Assembly (NCBI GenBank): GCA_950097015.1
Contig: CATNEN010000003.1
Span: forward strand, 5,255,501-5,319,500
DNA: 64,000 nt
Direction: 5' to 3'
Origin: Macrostomum hystrix
Lineage: Eukaryota > Platyhelminthes > Macrostomidae
In this document: positions 12,905-21,895 of the stretch, one piece after another
Layout of the letters: each line of letters begins with the position of its first letter
Numbering within the stretch: position 1 is the stretch's first letter
The notes under the pieces: generated by a model
What the model saw: only the letters and a program-made list of their open reading frames with translations
Told to the model about the DNA's origin: nothing
Databases searched by the model: none
Translations under genes and position numbers: made by a program

Positions 12905-13669
12905 ATGAGAAAACAATTCAAGTTTTGCCGAGCTGCAGCTCTCGTGTTGCTGATGCTGAGTCTAATCAGAAGTGCAGACGGCACTGGAGTTTTCAGCTTC
13001 TATGCCATTTTTGGTCAGCTCTGCATCAAGCCAGAGTTCGTGCAGACGCTTGCAGGGATTGATAGCATGATGGTCTGCGCTGCACAGTGCACCAGCCATC
13101 CTGGCTGCCCTGCCTTCACCATGGCTGACGGTCCGTGTCAGCTGTTCGTGTTCGACAAGTGCAGCAAGTCGGTGAGGGACTGCAGCTGCTCCAGGAGAGG
13201 CCAGGTGTTTGTGAAGGAGCAGCCGGGACTGCAGCCAGGCGCGCTGTGTCCGACTGGCTACGGTGACGACTTGTGCGGAGTGAAGTACAAGCTGCTGACT
13301 GACGCCGACTATTGGTGGCCGAGTCGACGGAGGTGCGAGGCAGAGAGCGGTCTGGTGATCATGGCCGACGTTGTAGACGCCGCTGAGATGACCCACGTGG
13401 AGAGTTTGTGGTCAGCTCAAGCTGGAGGCCAGTCGATCTGGCTCGGTGGCTTCCAGCCAGCTGGCAGCGTCGAGAGTCGAGGCGGCTGGTACTGGGTCGG
13501 CTGCAACATCACTCTGGATGACAGTCTCTGGAACGTAAACGAACCAGACAACAGTGGAGACAGAGAAAATGTGGTTGGAAGATATTTTTCGCGAGATCGA
13601 CTGGCTGACTTTTGGGAGTCTGTTGAAACCTTTAAAGTTATGTGCGAATGCACATCCCCATTCGACTGA
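12905..13669 (+). CDS. Secreted PAN/apple-like plus C-type lectin protein, copy 1
   Basis: Intronless, 254 aa. Start chosen at MRKQFKFC because it opens a clear signal peptide (hydrophobic ALVLLMLSLI, predicted cleavage near SADG) and lies about 65 bp after a TATA-like box. Residues ~35-105 are a Cys-rich PAN/apple-like module (GQLCIKPEFVQTL, CQLFVFDKCSKSVRDCSCS). Residues ~110-254 are a C-type lectin-like domain: SRRRCEAESGLVIMAD, the WIGL-equivalent IWLGGF, YWVGC, WNVNEPDNSG and a terminal CECTSPFD. The sugar-specificity triplet is EPD, where mannose binders have EPN, and the usual WND calcium motif is replaced by LADFW, so Ca-dependent sugar binding is doubtful. It is one of three tandem copies. 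Likely extracellular (mucus, immunity or adhesion); the exact ligand is unknown. Confidence 0.9.
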   Translation: MRKQFKFCRAAALVLLMLSLIRSADGTGVFSFYAIFGQLCIKPEFVQTLAGIDSMMVCAAQCTSHPGCPAFTMADGPCQLFVFDKCSKSVRDCSCSRRGQVFVKEQPGLQPGALCPTGYGDDLCGVKYKLLTDADYWWPSRRRCEAESGLVIMADVVDAAEMTHVESLWSAQAGGQSIWLGGFQPAGSVESRGGWYWVGCNITLDDSLWNVNEPDNSGDRENVVGRYFSRDRLADFWESVETFKVMCECTSPFD

Positions 13670-13992
13670 CAGCGCGAAGGGGCTAGGTCAGACTGCTGAA
13701 ACTGGCGACGATCTTCGTAAAACACAAGCAATTATTTTGCTTTTGATAGATGAAAGGAATTTGTGGAACTTGCAGTGAAATTTTAGTACTCGTACAGCGC
13801 GTTATCTTCATATAATATAATTTCAAGCTCTTCTCACCTGATGAAGAATTCGAAGTTTCCGAAATCAAGCCATGAAATTCTGCATTCACTCTGAATTACG
13901 AGAAGAAGCAACTGTTCGATGCCTTAACAGAGGTTCTGCGGCATTCCGTCAAACTAGTCGTACCTCTTTCCTTCAAAACATATTTCCGAGAA

Positions 13993-14214
13993 TGGCAGTG
14001 AGGCAGATTGGCAGTGAGGCAGATTGACAGTGAGGCAGATTGGCAGTGAGGCAGATTGACAGTGAGGCAGATTGGCAGTGAGGCAGATTGACAGTGAGGC
14101 AGATTGGCAGTGAGGCAGATTGACAGTGAGGCAGATTGGCAGTGAGGCAGATTGACAGTGAGGCAGATTGACAGTGAGGCAGATTGGCAGTGAGGCAGAT
14201 TGACAGTGAGGCAG
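13993..14214. repeat. 16-bp tandem array following lectin copy 1
   Basis: About 14 copies of GATTGGCAGTGAGGCA, partly alternating with GATTGACAGTGAGGCA. The same unit recurs at 17613-18519 and 20239-20755, each time 3' of a lectin gene. Flank 13840-13992 is nearly identical to 17445-17612. Confidence 0.95.
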
Positions 14215-14482
14215 ATCTCATTGAACTCAGGTCCCGGCAAAGCAAGCCTGCGACGTGTGCCAGCTTCGCAAAGCTCAGACCGAGAGCACAGTTGCAGTTT
14301 AACATCGTGCCAACAGCCCCGAGGGACATGGTGCTGGCAAACGAAAATGGGCCCCTGCCTGCGACTCAAGTACATTATCTTCTTCACTGACGCTTTCTCC
14401 TAGTGTATCGAGGCGACCGCTGTGGCCCAGGCGATGCTGAAAAAAGTCATTCCGCGGCACGGGTCACTTGAGGTGATCCACT
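14214..14482 (+). pseudogene. Ty3/gypsy integrase N-terminal remnant
   Basis: Plus-strand frames give CASFAKLRPRAQLQF, then NENGPLPATQ, then after a frameshift FTDAFS, stop, and AVAQAMLKKVIPRHGSLEVI. This order matches the zinc-binding and start of the catalytic region of gypsy integrase (C..C..., DI.GPLP.T, DAFSKW.EA, RHG.PE.IHSD). A frameshift and stops show decay. It abuts the 16-bp array directly. Confidence 0.6.
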
Positions 14483-14909
14483 GAGAATACAGCAATGCAA
14501 CAGGCGCCAGCCTTCACTCCGTTACTGATCGACGAGCTGGTGATGCTCTGTATCACGACCGACTGAAGGCGTCGGCGAGTCTGGTTGTTAATCCGCACCA
14601 GGTCTGGACGCAACTGCTTGACGAGCCGAAGATCGGTTGGCCTCGGCGCGCGTTCTGATAGAACTCGAAGACGGCCTGACTTTCATGTTACGCAATTGCG
14701 ACGTGTTTCCAGTTTTAGCCACTAGAGTTTGCTAGCTTTTCGAACTGTGTATGCTTTGCTCGTTCTAAACATTTATATTCGTGACCCGCTAAATGTGTGC
14801 GTAGCAACCCGCTACATGTGGAGGCAGGGCCATAGCCGGGGTCTTAGAGGAACTCGTCGAAGAAGTTGATGGCCGAACAGGGCTGAGCACAGAGAGCAGC
14901 TGGGGTAAG

Positions 14910-15077
14910 CCTGATCTTGAACATATGACTGTTGAAAAAGTGTTCGACCGATTCAGCGGCGGCACTGTAGTGACGGCAGCTAAGTGACGTCGTAGGGTCG
15001 AGCCTCGCCGCGTAGGAAGCTATAGGAACTTGCATTGTTTCCGAGCGTAATTGGGCCAAGGTGGTTCTTTTGCGTCT
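14910..15077 (-). pseudogene. Non-LTR retrotransposon C-terminal remnant
   Basis: Minus-strand translation contains SRRKRTTLAQLRSETMQ, SYAARLDPTTSLSCRHY and ESVEHFFNSHMFKIR. This follows the pattern LAQLRSG....SY..RI.P..S..CP.C...EsveH.l..C...R found after the reverse transcriptase of many animal non-LTR elements. The key cysteines are degraded (only one of the CC/HC set is clear), so this is a fossil. No adjacent reverse transcriptase domain was recognised. Confidence 0.45.
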
Positions 15078-15099
15078 GCTGAGGAGTGAGTTGATGAAG

Positions 15100-16330
15100 A
15101 GGTCGATGCGCTCGCGAAAGATGACTGTGTGAATAGTGATGAGGAACGTGCAAAGGTATGGCCAAGCGTCGATAACAGGGACGTTTAGATACAGAAGCAT
15201 TAGGATGGAGTTGTTGAAAAGGCGAAGGTTGCCACGGACGGTGCTGTGCGGTGCCGGCTCAGAGAGCAGGTGTCCGTTCTGGTGGCCGGGAAGGGCGCAG
15301 GCGATATAGTGGCTCGCTAGACGCAACAGTCAGCGACGAAATTGGGTGCCGCAGGACCTGCAGAGAGCTGATGAAATTCGGTCGCGGGGGCCGGGAGGGG
15401 ACAGGGCCGGTGTGCGTTGCAGGTGCGCCCACTTGTAGAGGGCATATACTCCTATCGTACTCGATGCTCTCGGATGCTTGAAAAGCCGGATAGATCAGCC
15501 CTGAGTACGCCGATTCCCGCTGCCAAGACACTGGAGCGTCTTGATGTCAGCGCTAACGTCTCGAAGATGTGCAGCTTGTGCGTCGGTCTCGACTACCAGT
15601 AATTATTGTTTCGACTTGAAAGAAATCTCTATGATTTATATGTGCGAAATAAATACAATGGCTAAATTGGGTTTTGCTTCCATTAGGACATCACGGACGT
15701 TACACCGAAGTACTGTTTAGGCCGGGCTGCACCAGTGCTGTTACGACTACCAAATTTTGTCTCCACGGAATGCGGACCTTTTCGATAAAGCACGAAAATT
15801 GATCAGGTCTGGTCGATAAGTTGTACGAAAATTAGACGTAACATACAATTCTCATGTTTGTGGACAATATAGTCATGCACAGCACAATTTTGCGTGTGAA
15901 AAGTGTCAATCAAAGTCGAAATAAAAGCCTGGATGTTATGCAATGAAACTAAGCTCAGCAAGAAAGGACGCTAAATTCATTTACTTTTACCAATAGAACC
16001 TACGAAAATGGATCGATTACAAAAATGGTGGGAAACAGCGCGATGAGTTGAAACAAAGGCGCGGATGCTAACGACGCTTTTCAAAGAAATCCAAGAAGGT
16101 TCCCAAGCTAAGCAGTATTATTCCCATTCAACAAAGTAAAAAGGAAATGAGTTCCATTCATCCTGCTGGATGCTGCATGTCTTTGCTAAAACGGATGGTG
16201 ACAGCCATGGCTGCATGGCACTGCAAATGCGCGATCCAAGCCAAAATTTTCATCTGATGAGAAGCGGTTTTTTAAACTGAGTTTTAGACTAACTGACTGA
16301 AACAGGATGAGGTAGCTAAGCGTTTGGCTG
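15100..16330. other. Spacer between lectin copies 1 and 2
   Basis: No intact gene recognised. 15250-15600 is GC-richer than its surroundings and gives overlapping short ORFs on both strands, probably decayed transposon DNA. 16000-16140 is homologous to 12540-12650 upstream of lectin copy 1 (shared GATGAGTTGAAACAA-type and ATTCCCAT segments), showing that the promoter region was duplicated together with the gene. Confidence 0.5.
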
Positions 16331-16340
16331 AGTATAAATT
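16331..16340 (+). promoter_or_regulatory. TATA box of lectin copy 2
   Basis: AGTATAAATT, 61 bp before the TATAAAT-to-ATG start at 16400, in a context shared with copy 1 (12833). Spacing fits a transcription start near 16365 and a short 5' UTR. Confidence 0.6.
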
Positions 16341-16399
16341 AGGCAGGGCATGACTGGAGCTTGACGGTACTGAACAGCGACTCGGAAAATTGTGCCGAA

Positions 16400-17164
16400 A
16401 TGAGAAAACAATTCAAGTTTTGCCGAGCTGCAGCTCTCGTGTTGCTGATGCTGAGTCTAATCAGAAGTGCAGACGGATTTGGAGCTTCCAGATTCTACTC
16501 AATTGTTGGTCAGCTCTGCATCAAGCGAGAGTTCGTGCAGACGCTCGCGGGGGCCGCTAGCAAGATGGTCTGCGGAGCACTCTGCGCCAGACATCCTCGC
16601 TGCCAGGCCTTCACCATGGCTGACGGTCCGTGTCAGCTGTTCGTGTTCGACAAGTGCAGCAAGTCGGTGAGGGACTGCAGCTGCTCCAGGAGAGGCCAGG
16701 TGTTTGTGAAGGAGCAGCCAGGACTGCAGCCAGGTGCGCTGTGTCCGACTGGCTACGGTGACGACTTGTGCGGAGTGAAGTACAAGCTGCTGACTGACGC
16801 AGACTATTGGTGGCCGAGTCGATGGAGGTGCGAGGCAGAGAGCGGTCTGGTGATCATGGCCGACGTTGTAGACGCCGCTGAGATGACCCACGTGGAGAGT
16901 TTGTGGTCAGCTCAAGCTGGAGGCCAGTCGATCTGGCTCGGTGGCTTCCAGCCAGCTGGCAGCGTGGAGAATCGAGGCGGCTGGTACTGGGTCGGCTGCA
17001 ACATCACCCTGGATGACAGTCTCTGGAACGTAAACGAACCAGACAACAGTGGAGACAGAGAAAATGTGGTTGGAAGATATTTTTCGCGAGATCGACTGGC
17101 TGACTTTTGGGAGTCTGTTGAAACCTTTAAAGTTCTGTGCGAATGCACATCTCCATTCGACTGA
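16400..17164 (+). CDS. Secreted PAN/apple-like plus C-type lectin protein, copy 2
   Basis: Intronless, 254 aa, same architecture as copy 1: an identical signal peptide (MRKQFKFC...SADG), then a Cys-rich PAN-like module, then a C-type lectin domain. Differences from copy 1 cluster in residues ~27-75 (GFGASRFYSIVGQLCIKREF, GAASKMVCGALCARHPRCQA). The C-type lectin part is almost unchanged (RRRC to RWRC, VESR to VENR, VMCEC to VLCEC). The key triplet is again EPD. Start chosen by the signal peptide and TATA spacing; the near-start frame at 16361 would fall at the predicted transcription start. The gene and its 3' flank were duplicated as a unit with copy 1. Confidence 0.9.
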   Translation: MRKQFKFCRAAALVLLMLSLIRSADGFGASRFYSIVGQLCIKREFVQTLAGAASKMVCGALCARHPRCQAFTMADGPCQLFVFDKCSKSVRDCSCSRRGQVFVKEQPGLQPGALCPTGYGDDLCGVKYKLLTDADYWWPSRWRCEAESGLVIMADVVDAAEMTHVESLWSAQAGGQSIWLGGFQPAGSVENRGGWYWVGCNITLDDSLWNVNEPDNSGDRENVVGRYFSRDRLADFWESVETFKVLCECTSPFD

Positions 17165-17612
17165 CAGCGCGAAGGGGCTAGGTCAGACTGCTGAAACTGG
17201 CGACGATCTTCGTAAAACACAAGCAATTATTTTGCTTTTGATAGATGAAAGGAATTTGTGGAACTTGCAGTGAAACTTTAGTCCTCGTACAGCGCGTTAT
17301 CTTTATATAATATATCTATTTTCTATGACTTTTAACACAACTGGTAGTTTAATATCAAAGGTTGGCTACCAGAACATCTTGATTAGTACTCGTAGTACCG
17401 CTATAAAACAATAAAACGACAGAAATTTGACAAGCTTTTTTCAAGCTCTTCTCACCTGATGAAGAATTCGAAGTTTCCGAAATCAATAAGCCATGAAATT
17501 CTGCATTCACTCTGAATTACGAGAAGAAGAAACTGTTCGATGCCTTAACAGAGGTTCTGCGGCATTTCGTCAAACTAGTCGTACCTCTTTCCTTCAAAAC
17601 ATATTTCCGAGA

Positions 17613-18519
17613 ATGGCAGTGAGGCAGATTGGGAGTGAGGCAGATTGGGAGTGAGGCAGATTGGGAGTGAGGCAGATTGGGAGTGAGGCAGATTGGGAGT
17701 GAGGCAGATTGGGAGTGAGGCAGATTGGGAGTGAGGCAGATTGGGAGTGAGGCAGATTGGGAGTGAGGCAGATTGGGAGTGAGGCAGATTGGGAGTGAGG
17801 CAGATTGGGAGTGAGGCAGATTGGGAGTGAGGCAGATTGGGAGTGAGGCAGACAGTGAGGCAGATTGGGAGTGAGGCAGATTGGGAGTGAGGCAGATTGG
17901 GAGTGAGGCAGATTGGGAGTGAGGCAGATTGGGAGTGAGGCAGATTGGGAGTGAGGCAGATTGGGAGTGAGGCAGATTGGCAGTGAGGCAGATTGGCAGT
18001 GAGGCAGATTGGCAGTGAGGCAGATTGGCAGTGAGGCAGATTGGCAGTGAGGCAGATTGGCAGTGAGGCAGATTGGCAGTGAGGCAGATTGGCAGTGAGG
18101 CAGATTGGCAGTGAGGCAGATGGCAGTGAGGCAGATAGCAGTGAGGCAGATTGGCAGTGAGGCAGATTGGGAGTGAGGCAGATTGGGAGTGAGGCAGATT
18201 GGGAGTGAGGCAGATTGGGAGTGAGGCAGATTGGGAGTGAGGCAGATTGGGAGTGAGGCAGATTGGGAGTGAGGCAGATTGGCAGTGAGGCAGATTGGCA
18301 GTGAGGCAGATTGGGAGTGAGGCAGATTGGCAGTGAGGCAGATTGGCAGTGAGGCAGATTGGCAGTGAGGCAGATTGGCAGTGAGGCAGATTGGCAGTGA
18401 GGCAGATTGGCAGTGAGGCAGATTGGCAGTGAGGCAGATAGCAGTGAGGCAGATTGGCAGTGAGGCAGATTGGCAGTGAGGCAGATTGGCAGTGAGGCAG
18501 ATTGGCAGTGAGGCAGATT
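17613..18519. repeat. 16-bp tandem array following lectin copy 2
   Basis: About 56 copies of GATTGGCAGTGAGGCA / GATTGGGAGTGAGGCA, in blocks of one variant or the other, with occasional truncated units (GATAGCAGTGAGGCA, GACAGTGAGGCA). It is the largest of three related arrays. Minus-strand ORFs of 314-384 codons across it are artefacts of a stop-free unit. Confidence 0.95.
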
Positions 18520-18900
18520 CTTCGTTTAAGATACGCAAAGCAAAGAGACAACTTAAAAGCGAAGATGCAAATAAAAACGAAAAGGCAAATATTCTGGAAC
18601 ATTGGCACGGAAGATTGCGAATAGGTGCCTGCCACCAGGCTCACAAGACCCTGGGTCCTGTCCTTGATCATGCCTGCTAAAGCGGTTTTCGTTTTGAATT
18701 AAATCAATAGATGCAAACTTAGCAACATCTCGCCAATGCTCTGAGAATTTAACGATATATTTGTCTTTCCGGAACAAACATTTGATAAAGCCGTCAAAAT
18801 TGACAGACGGTAAGCTTCAAGGCGCAACAGAGTCTTTCAAGTTACAACTATACACAGGGAAAACTTCTTGTCGTGAAACCAACTGTTGCACAGAACCATA

Positions 18901-19671
18901 ATGCGTCTGCATTCTTTCTCCTTGACAGCAGCACTCACTGGCCTTCTCATCGCGAATCGTCACCTCTTTGCTGCGATTCAAAGCAGCGAGTTTTCGAACT
19001 TTTTTCGCACAACTGGAAGCCTCTGCATCAAGCCAGAGTTCGTGCAGACGCTCGCGGGGGCCGCTAGCAAGATGGTCTGCGGTGCACTCTGCACCAGCCA
19101 TCCTCGCTGCCAGGCCTTCACCATGGCTGACGGTCCGTGTCAGCTGTTCGTGTTCGACAAGTGCAGCAAGTCGGTGAGGGACTGCAGCTGCTCCAGGAGA
19201 GGCCAGGTGTTTGTGAAGGAGCAGCCGGGACTGCAGCCAGGCGCGCTGTGTCCGACTGGCTACGGTGACGACTTGTGCGGAGTGAAGTACAAGCTGCTGA
19301 CTGACGCCGACTATTGGTGGCCGAGTCGACGGAGGTGCGAGGCAGAGAGCGGTCTGGTGATCATGGCCGACGTTGTAGACGCCGCTGAGATGACCCACGT
19401 GGAGAGTTTGTGGTCAGCTCAAGCTGGAGGCCAGTCGATCTGGCTCGGTGGCTTCCAGCCAGCTGGCAGCGTCGAGAATCGAGGCGGCTGGTACTGGGTC
19501 GGCTGCAACATCACTCTGGATGACAGTCTCTGGAACCCTAACGAGCCAAACAACAGTGGAGGAAAAGAGAACGTCGTAGGAAGATATTTTCTGCGACATC
19601 GATTAGCAGACTTTTGGGAGTCAGCCACTACTTTAAGAGTTCTGTGCGAATGTACATCTCCATTCGACTAA
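18901..19671 (+). CDS. Secreted PAN/apple-like plus C-type lectin protein, copy 3 (different N-terminus)
   Basis: Intronless, 256 aa. Start at MRLHSFSLTAALTGLLIA, a signal peptide unrelated to that of copies 1 and 2; the upstream 100 bp also lacks the TATA segment they share. Homology begins at GSLCIKPEFVQTLAG (about 19020) and is then nearly identical to copy 1 through the PAN-like module and most of the lectin domain. The last ~50 codons diverge again (WNPNEPNNSGGKENVVGRYF, RHRLADFWESATTLRVLCEC). The triplet is EPN, the mannose-type signature, whereas copies 1 and 2 have EPD. The pattern suggests a paralogue with its own ends whose centre was overwritten by gene conversion. Confidence 0.9.
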   Translation: MRLHSFSLTAALTGLLIANRHLFAAIQSSEFSNFFRTTGSLCIKPEFVQTLAGAASKMVCGALCTSHPRCQAFTMADGPCQLFVFDKCSKSVRDCSCSRRGQVFVKEQPGLQPGALCPTGYGDDLCGVKYKLLTDADYWWPSRRRCEAESGLVIMADVVDAAEMTHVESLWSAQAGGQSIWLGGFQPAGSVENRGGWYWVGCNITLDDSLWNPNEPNNSGGKENVVGRYFLRHRLADFWESATTLRVLCECTSPFD

Positions 19672-20238
19672 CAGTGAGAAGCAGCACGTCAGACTGATGA
19701 AAATGACCACGATCTTTGAAAAACATGAACATATTTTTGGTTTTGAAAAAAGAGATGAATGTCGAACTTGCGGTGTAGCTTTTTTGACGCTTTCATCCTT
19801 TTATATTTATTCAATTCACATTTTTTGTAATAACACAACAGGTAGTTTATTTCAGCGGTTAGCTCCTAGAACTCTCTGAATAAGTAGTACTATCAAAAAT
19901 ACATCAGTAGAGATTTTTTGAAGTTCATGAATCATTGGCTATGAAACCGCATTCACTCTGAACACCTAGAAAATAAACTGTTTGGTGCCAAAGCAAACTT
20001 TCCGCGCTACTTAGTCAATCTACCTCTTTCCAATGATACACGTTTTGCACAAAAGTTTTGCATTTTCTGAAATAAAAGATAAAGAACGGAAGGTATTAGA
20101 CGAAGTTGGAAAGCTAGTTTGACGGAGAACCACGATTCCAGATCCAGAAAATCGTTATTCTCGACAGATGAAACCAGAGCGATAAATTTGAGTCGAGCAC
20201 TGCTGTCTAGCAGACAACCCCAACATTTCAACGAGCAA

Positions 20239-20755
20239 ATGGCAGTGAGGCAGACAGTGAGGCAGATTGGGAGTGAGGCAGACAGTGAGGCAGATTGGGA
20301 GTGAGGCAGATTGGTAGTGAGGCAGATTGGCAGTGAGGCACATTGACAGTGAGGCAGATTGGCAGTGAGGCAGATTGGGAGTGAGGCAGACAGTGAGGCA
20401 GATTGGGAGTGAGGCAGATTGGTAGTGAGGCAGATTGGCAGTGAGGCACATTGACAGTGAGGCAGATTGGCAGTGAGGCAGATTGGGAGTGAGGCAGACA
20501 GTGAGGCAGATTGGGAGTGAGGCAGATTGGTAGTGAGGCAGATTGGCAGTGAGGCAGATTGGGAGTGAGGCAGATTGGCAGTGAGGCAGATTGGCAGTGA
20601 GGCAGATTGGCAGGGAGGCAGATTGGCAGTGAGGCAGATTGGCAGTGAGGCAGATTGGCAGTGAGGCAGATTGGCAGTGAGGCAGATTGGCAGTGAGGCA
20701 GATTGGCAGTGAGGCAGATTGGCAGGGAGGCAGATTGGCAGTGAGGCAGATTGGG
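20239..20755. repeat. 16-bp tandem array following lectin copy 3
   Basis: About 32 units of the GATTGGCAGTGAGGCA family. In the first half, a block of roughly 108 bp recurs, marked by GGCACATTGACAGTG (20337 and 20445) and by the short unit CAGACAGTGAGGCAG. The right half is homogenised to GATTGGCAGTGAGGCA. Confidence 0.95.
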
Positions 20756-21895
20756 GGATAAGTTATAATCCACTTTTCACATTGAAGATCTCTTGATTAT
20801 TTTTCAATCGGAAGCTTCTCTGACGCAGCTGAGAATGGCGCAAAATAAATTCAGTTGAGTAATGTGGGATCATGTATGAAAATCTGGGGTGAATTTTCAT
20901 GTTAGTTCATTGTTCTTAGCGTTGTGCTCAACAGTAGGGAAGCTCAATTGATGAAATTGATTATCTAGTTCAGATTATCGCCAGTTGCCTTTCGCTCTAG
21001 GCCAGGGTGTTGCCATATCGGGCTAGCTTTTCAAATAAATTTAACTCGAGTCAAATACAAGAGATTGTTAAGTTCGGTAGAGTCTTCATCGGATTACGTT
21101 TGAGCTCATCCTTTTTAGCCAGCGGCAACTGTTAGCTCATTAGTTTTTTTTACTCTGCCGCTGCTTCAAGCTTAGAAATTGCTCAAAGCAACCCCTGATA
21201 CTTTAGACTGAAAAAATCGTTAATTAGTAAAATCGTTAATTGATCTCTAGTGAATCTACAATATAAAAAGTTGAGTTGAGACACTTTTCTCAACCTTGGA
21301 GTCTGATCATTTTCATCTGCTTCAGCTGCAAACAGGTAAGATTCTATATAAACAGGTGCCTTTGTAGTACAGATGGCAACTTATCGTGTGATTTCTTGCA
21401 GTTGTACTTTTGATCTAATGCGCGTTATCTTAGATAAAGGTTTGCTGACTAGAACGGACCTTTTCCATGTTTGCTCACTACCGACGTCAAATATCGAAAA
21501 AAAATCTGCGCGAAACGACAAACAGTGCAAAATGATATTCAGCGTTAGATTTGCCAGATGCTGAAATCAGGGGCGGATGCTGGCAATAAGCCTTCTAGGC
21601 ATCTAGCCTTATATGCAGCATTCTTTTGCGACCGAAACTCGAGAACCGGGGCGCTTAACCAAACACTGCGGAGTGGGGTGGCTTCCGATTTGTAAATACT
21701 GAAGAGAGTCCGGCCACCATTTTTAGTTTCCCACGCCACTTAGGCACGTCAGGCCAACAAAAGGTGCGTCCCTAGGAATAACTGGTTGCTACCTGGTACG
21801 TTTATATGTGTATATATACTTGTCTGTTGAACTCAAAACTGGCACACCAATGACAATCTTATCTGACAGGTTGAAAACTCACCAAAGGCGTCACA
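20756..21895. other. Noncoding spacer upstream of GPCR 1
   Basis: No exon was recognised. 21565-21740 is a GC-richer patch (AATCAGGGGCGGATGC...CCACGCCACTTAGG) that reads as a degenerate ORF on the minus strand and may be transposon-derived; it was not identified. TATATATA at 21811-21818 is a weak promoter candidate about 80 bp before the GPCR start codon. Confidence 0.35.

Noticed and set aside
12962-13396. Antisense ORFs opposite the lectin genes (also 16499-16891, 18817-19398)
   Set aside because: Shadows of GC-rich coding sequence; the sense frame has a signal peptide and conserved cysteines.
17517-18671. 384-codon minus ORF (LPHCQSAS repeats) and similar at 13896-14387 and 20155-20773
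   Set aside because: They are 16-bp repeats read on the antisense strand of the lectin 3' flanks.
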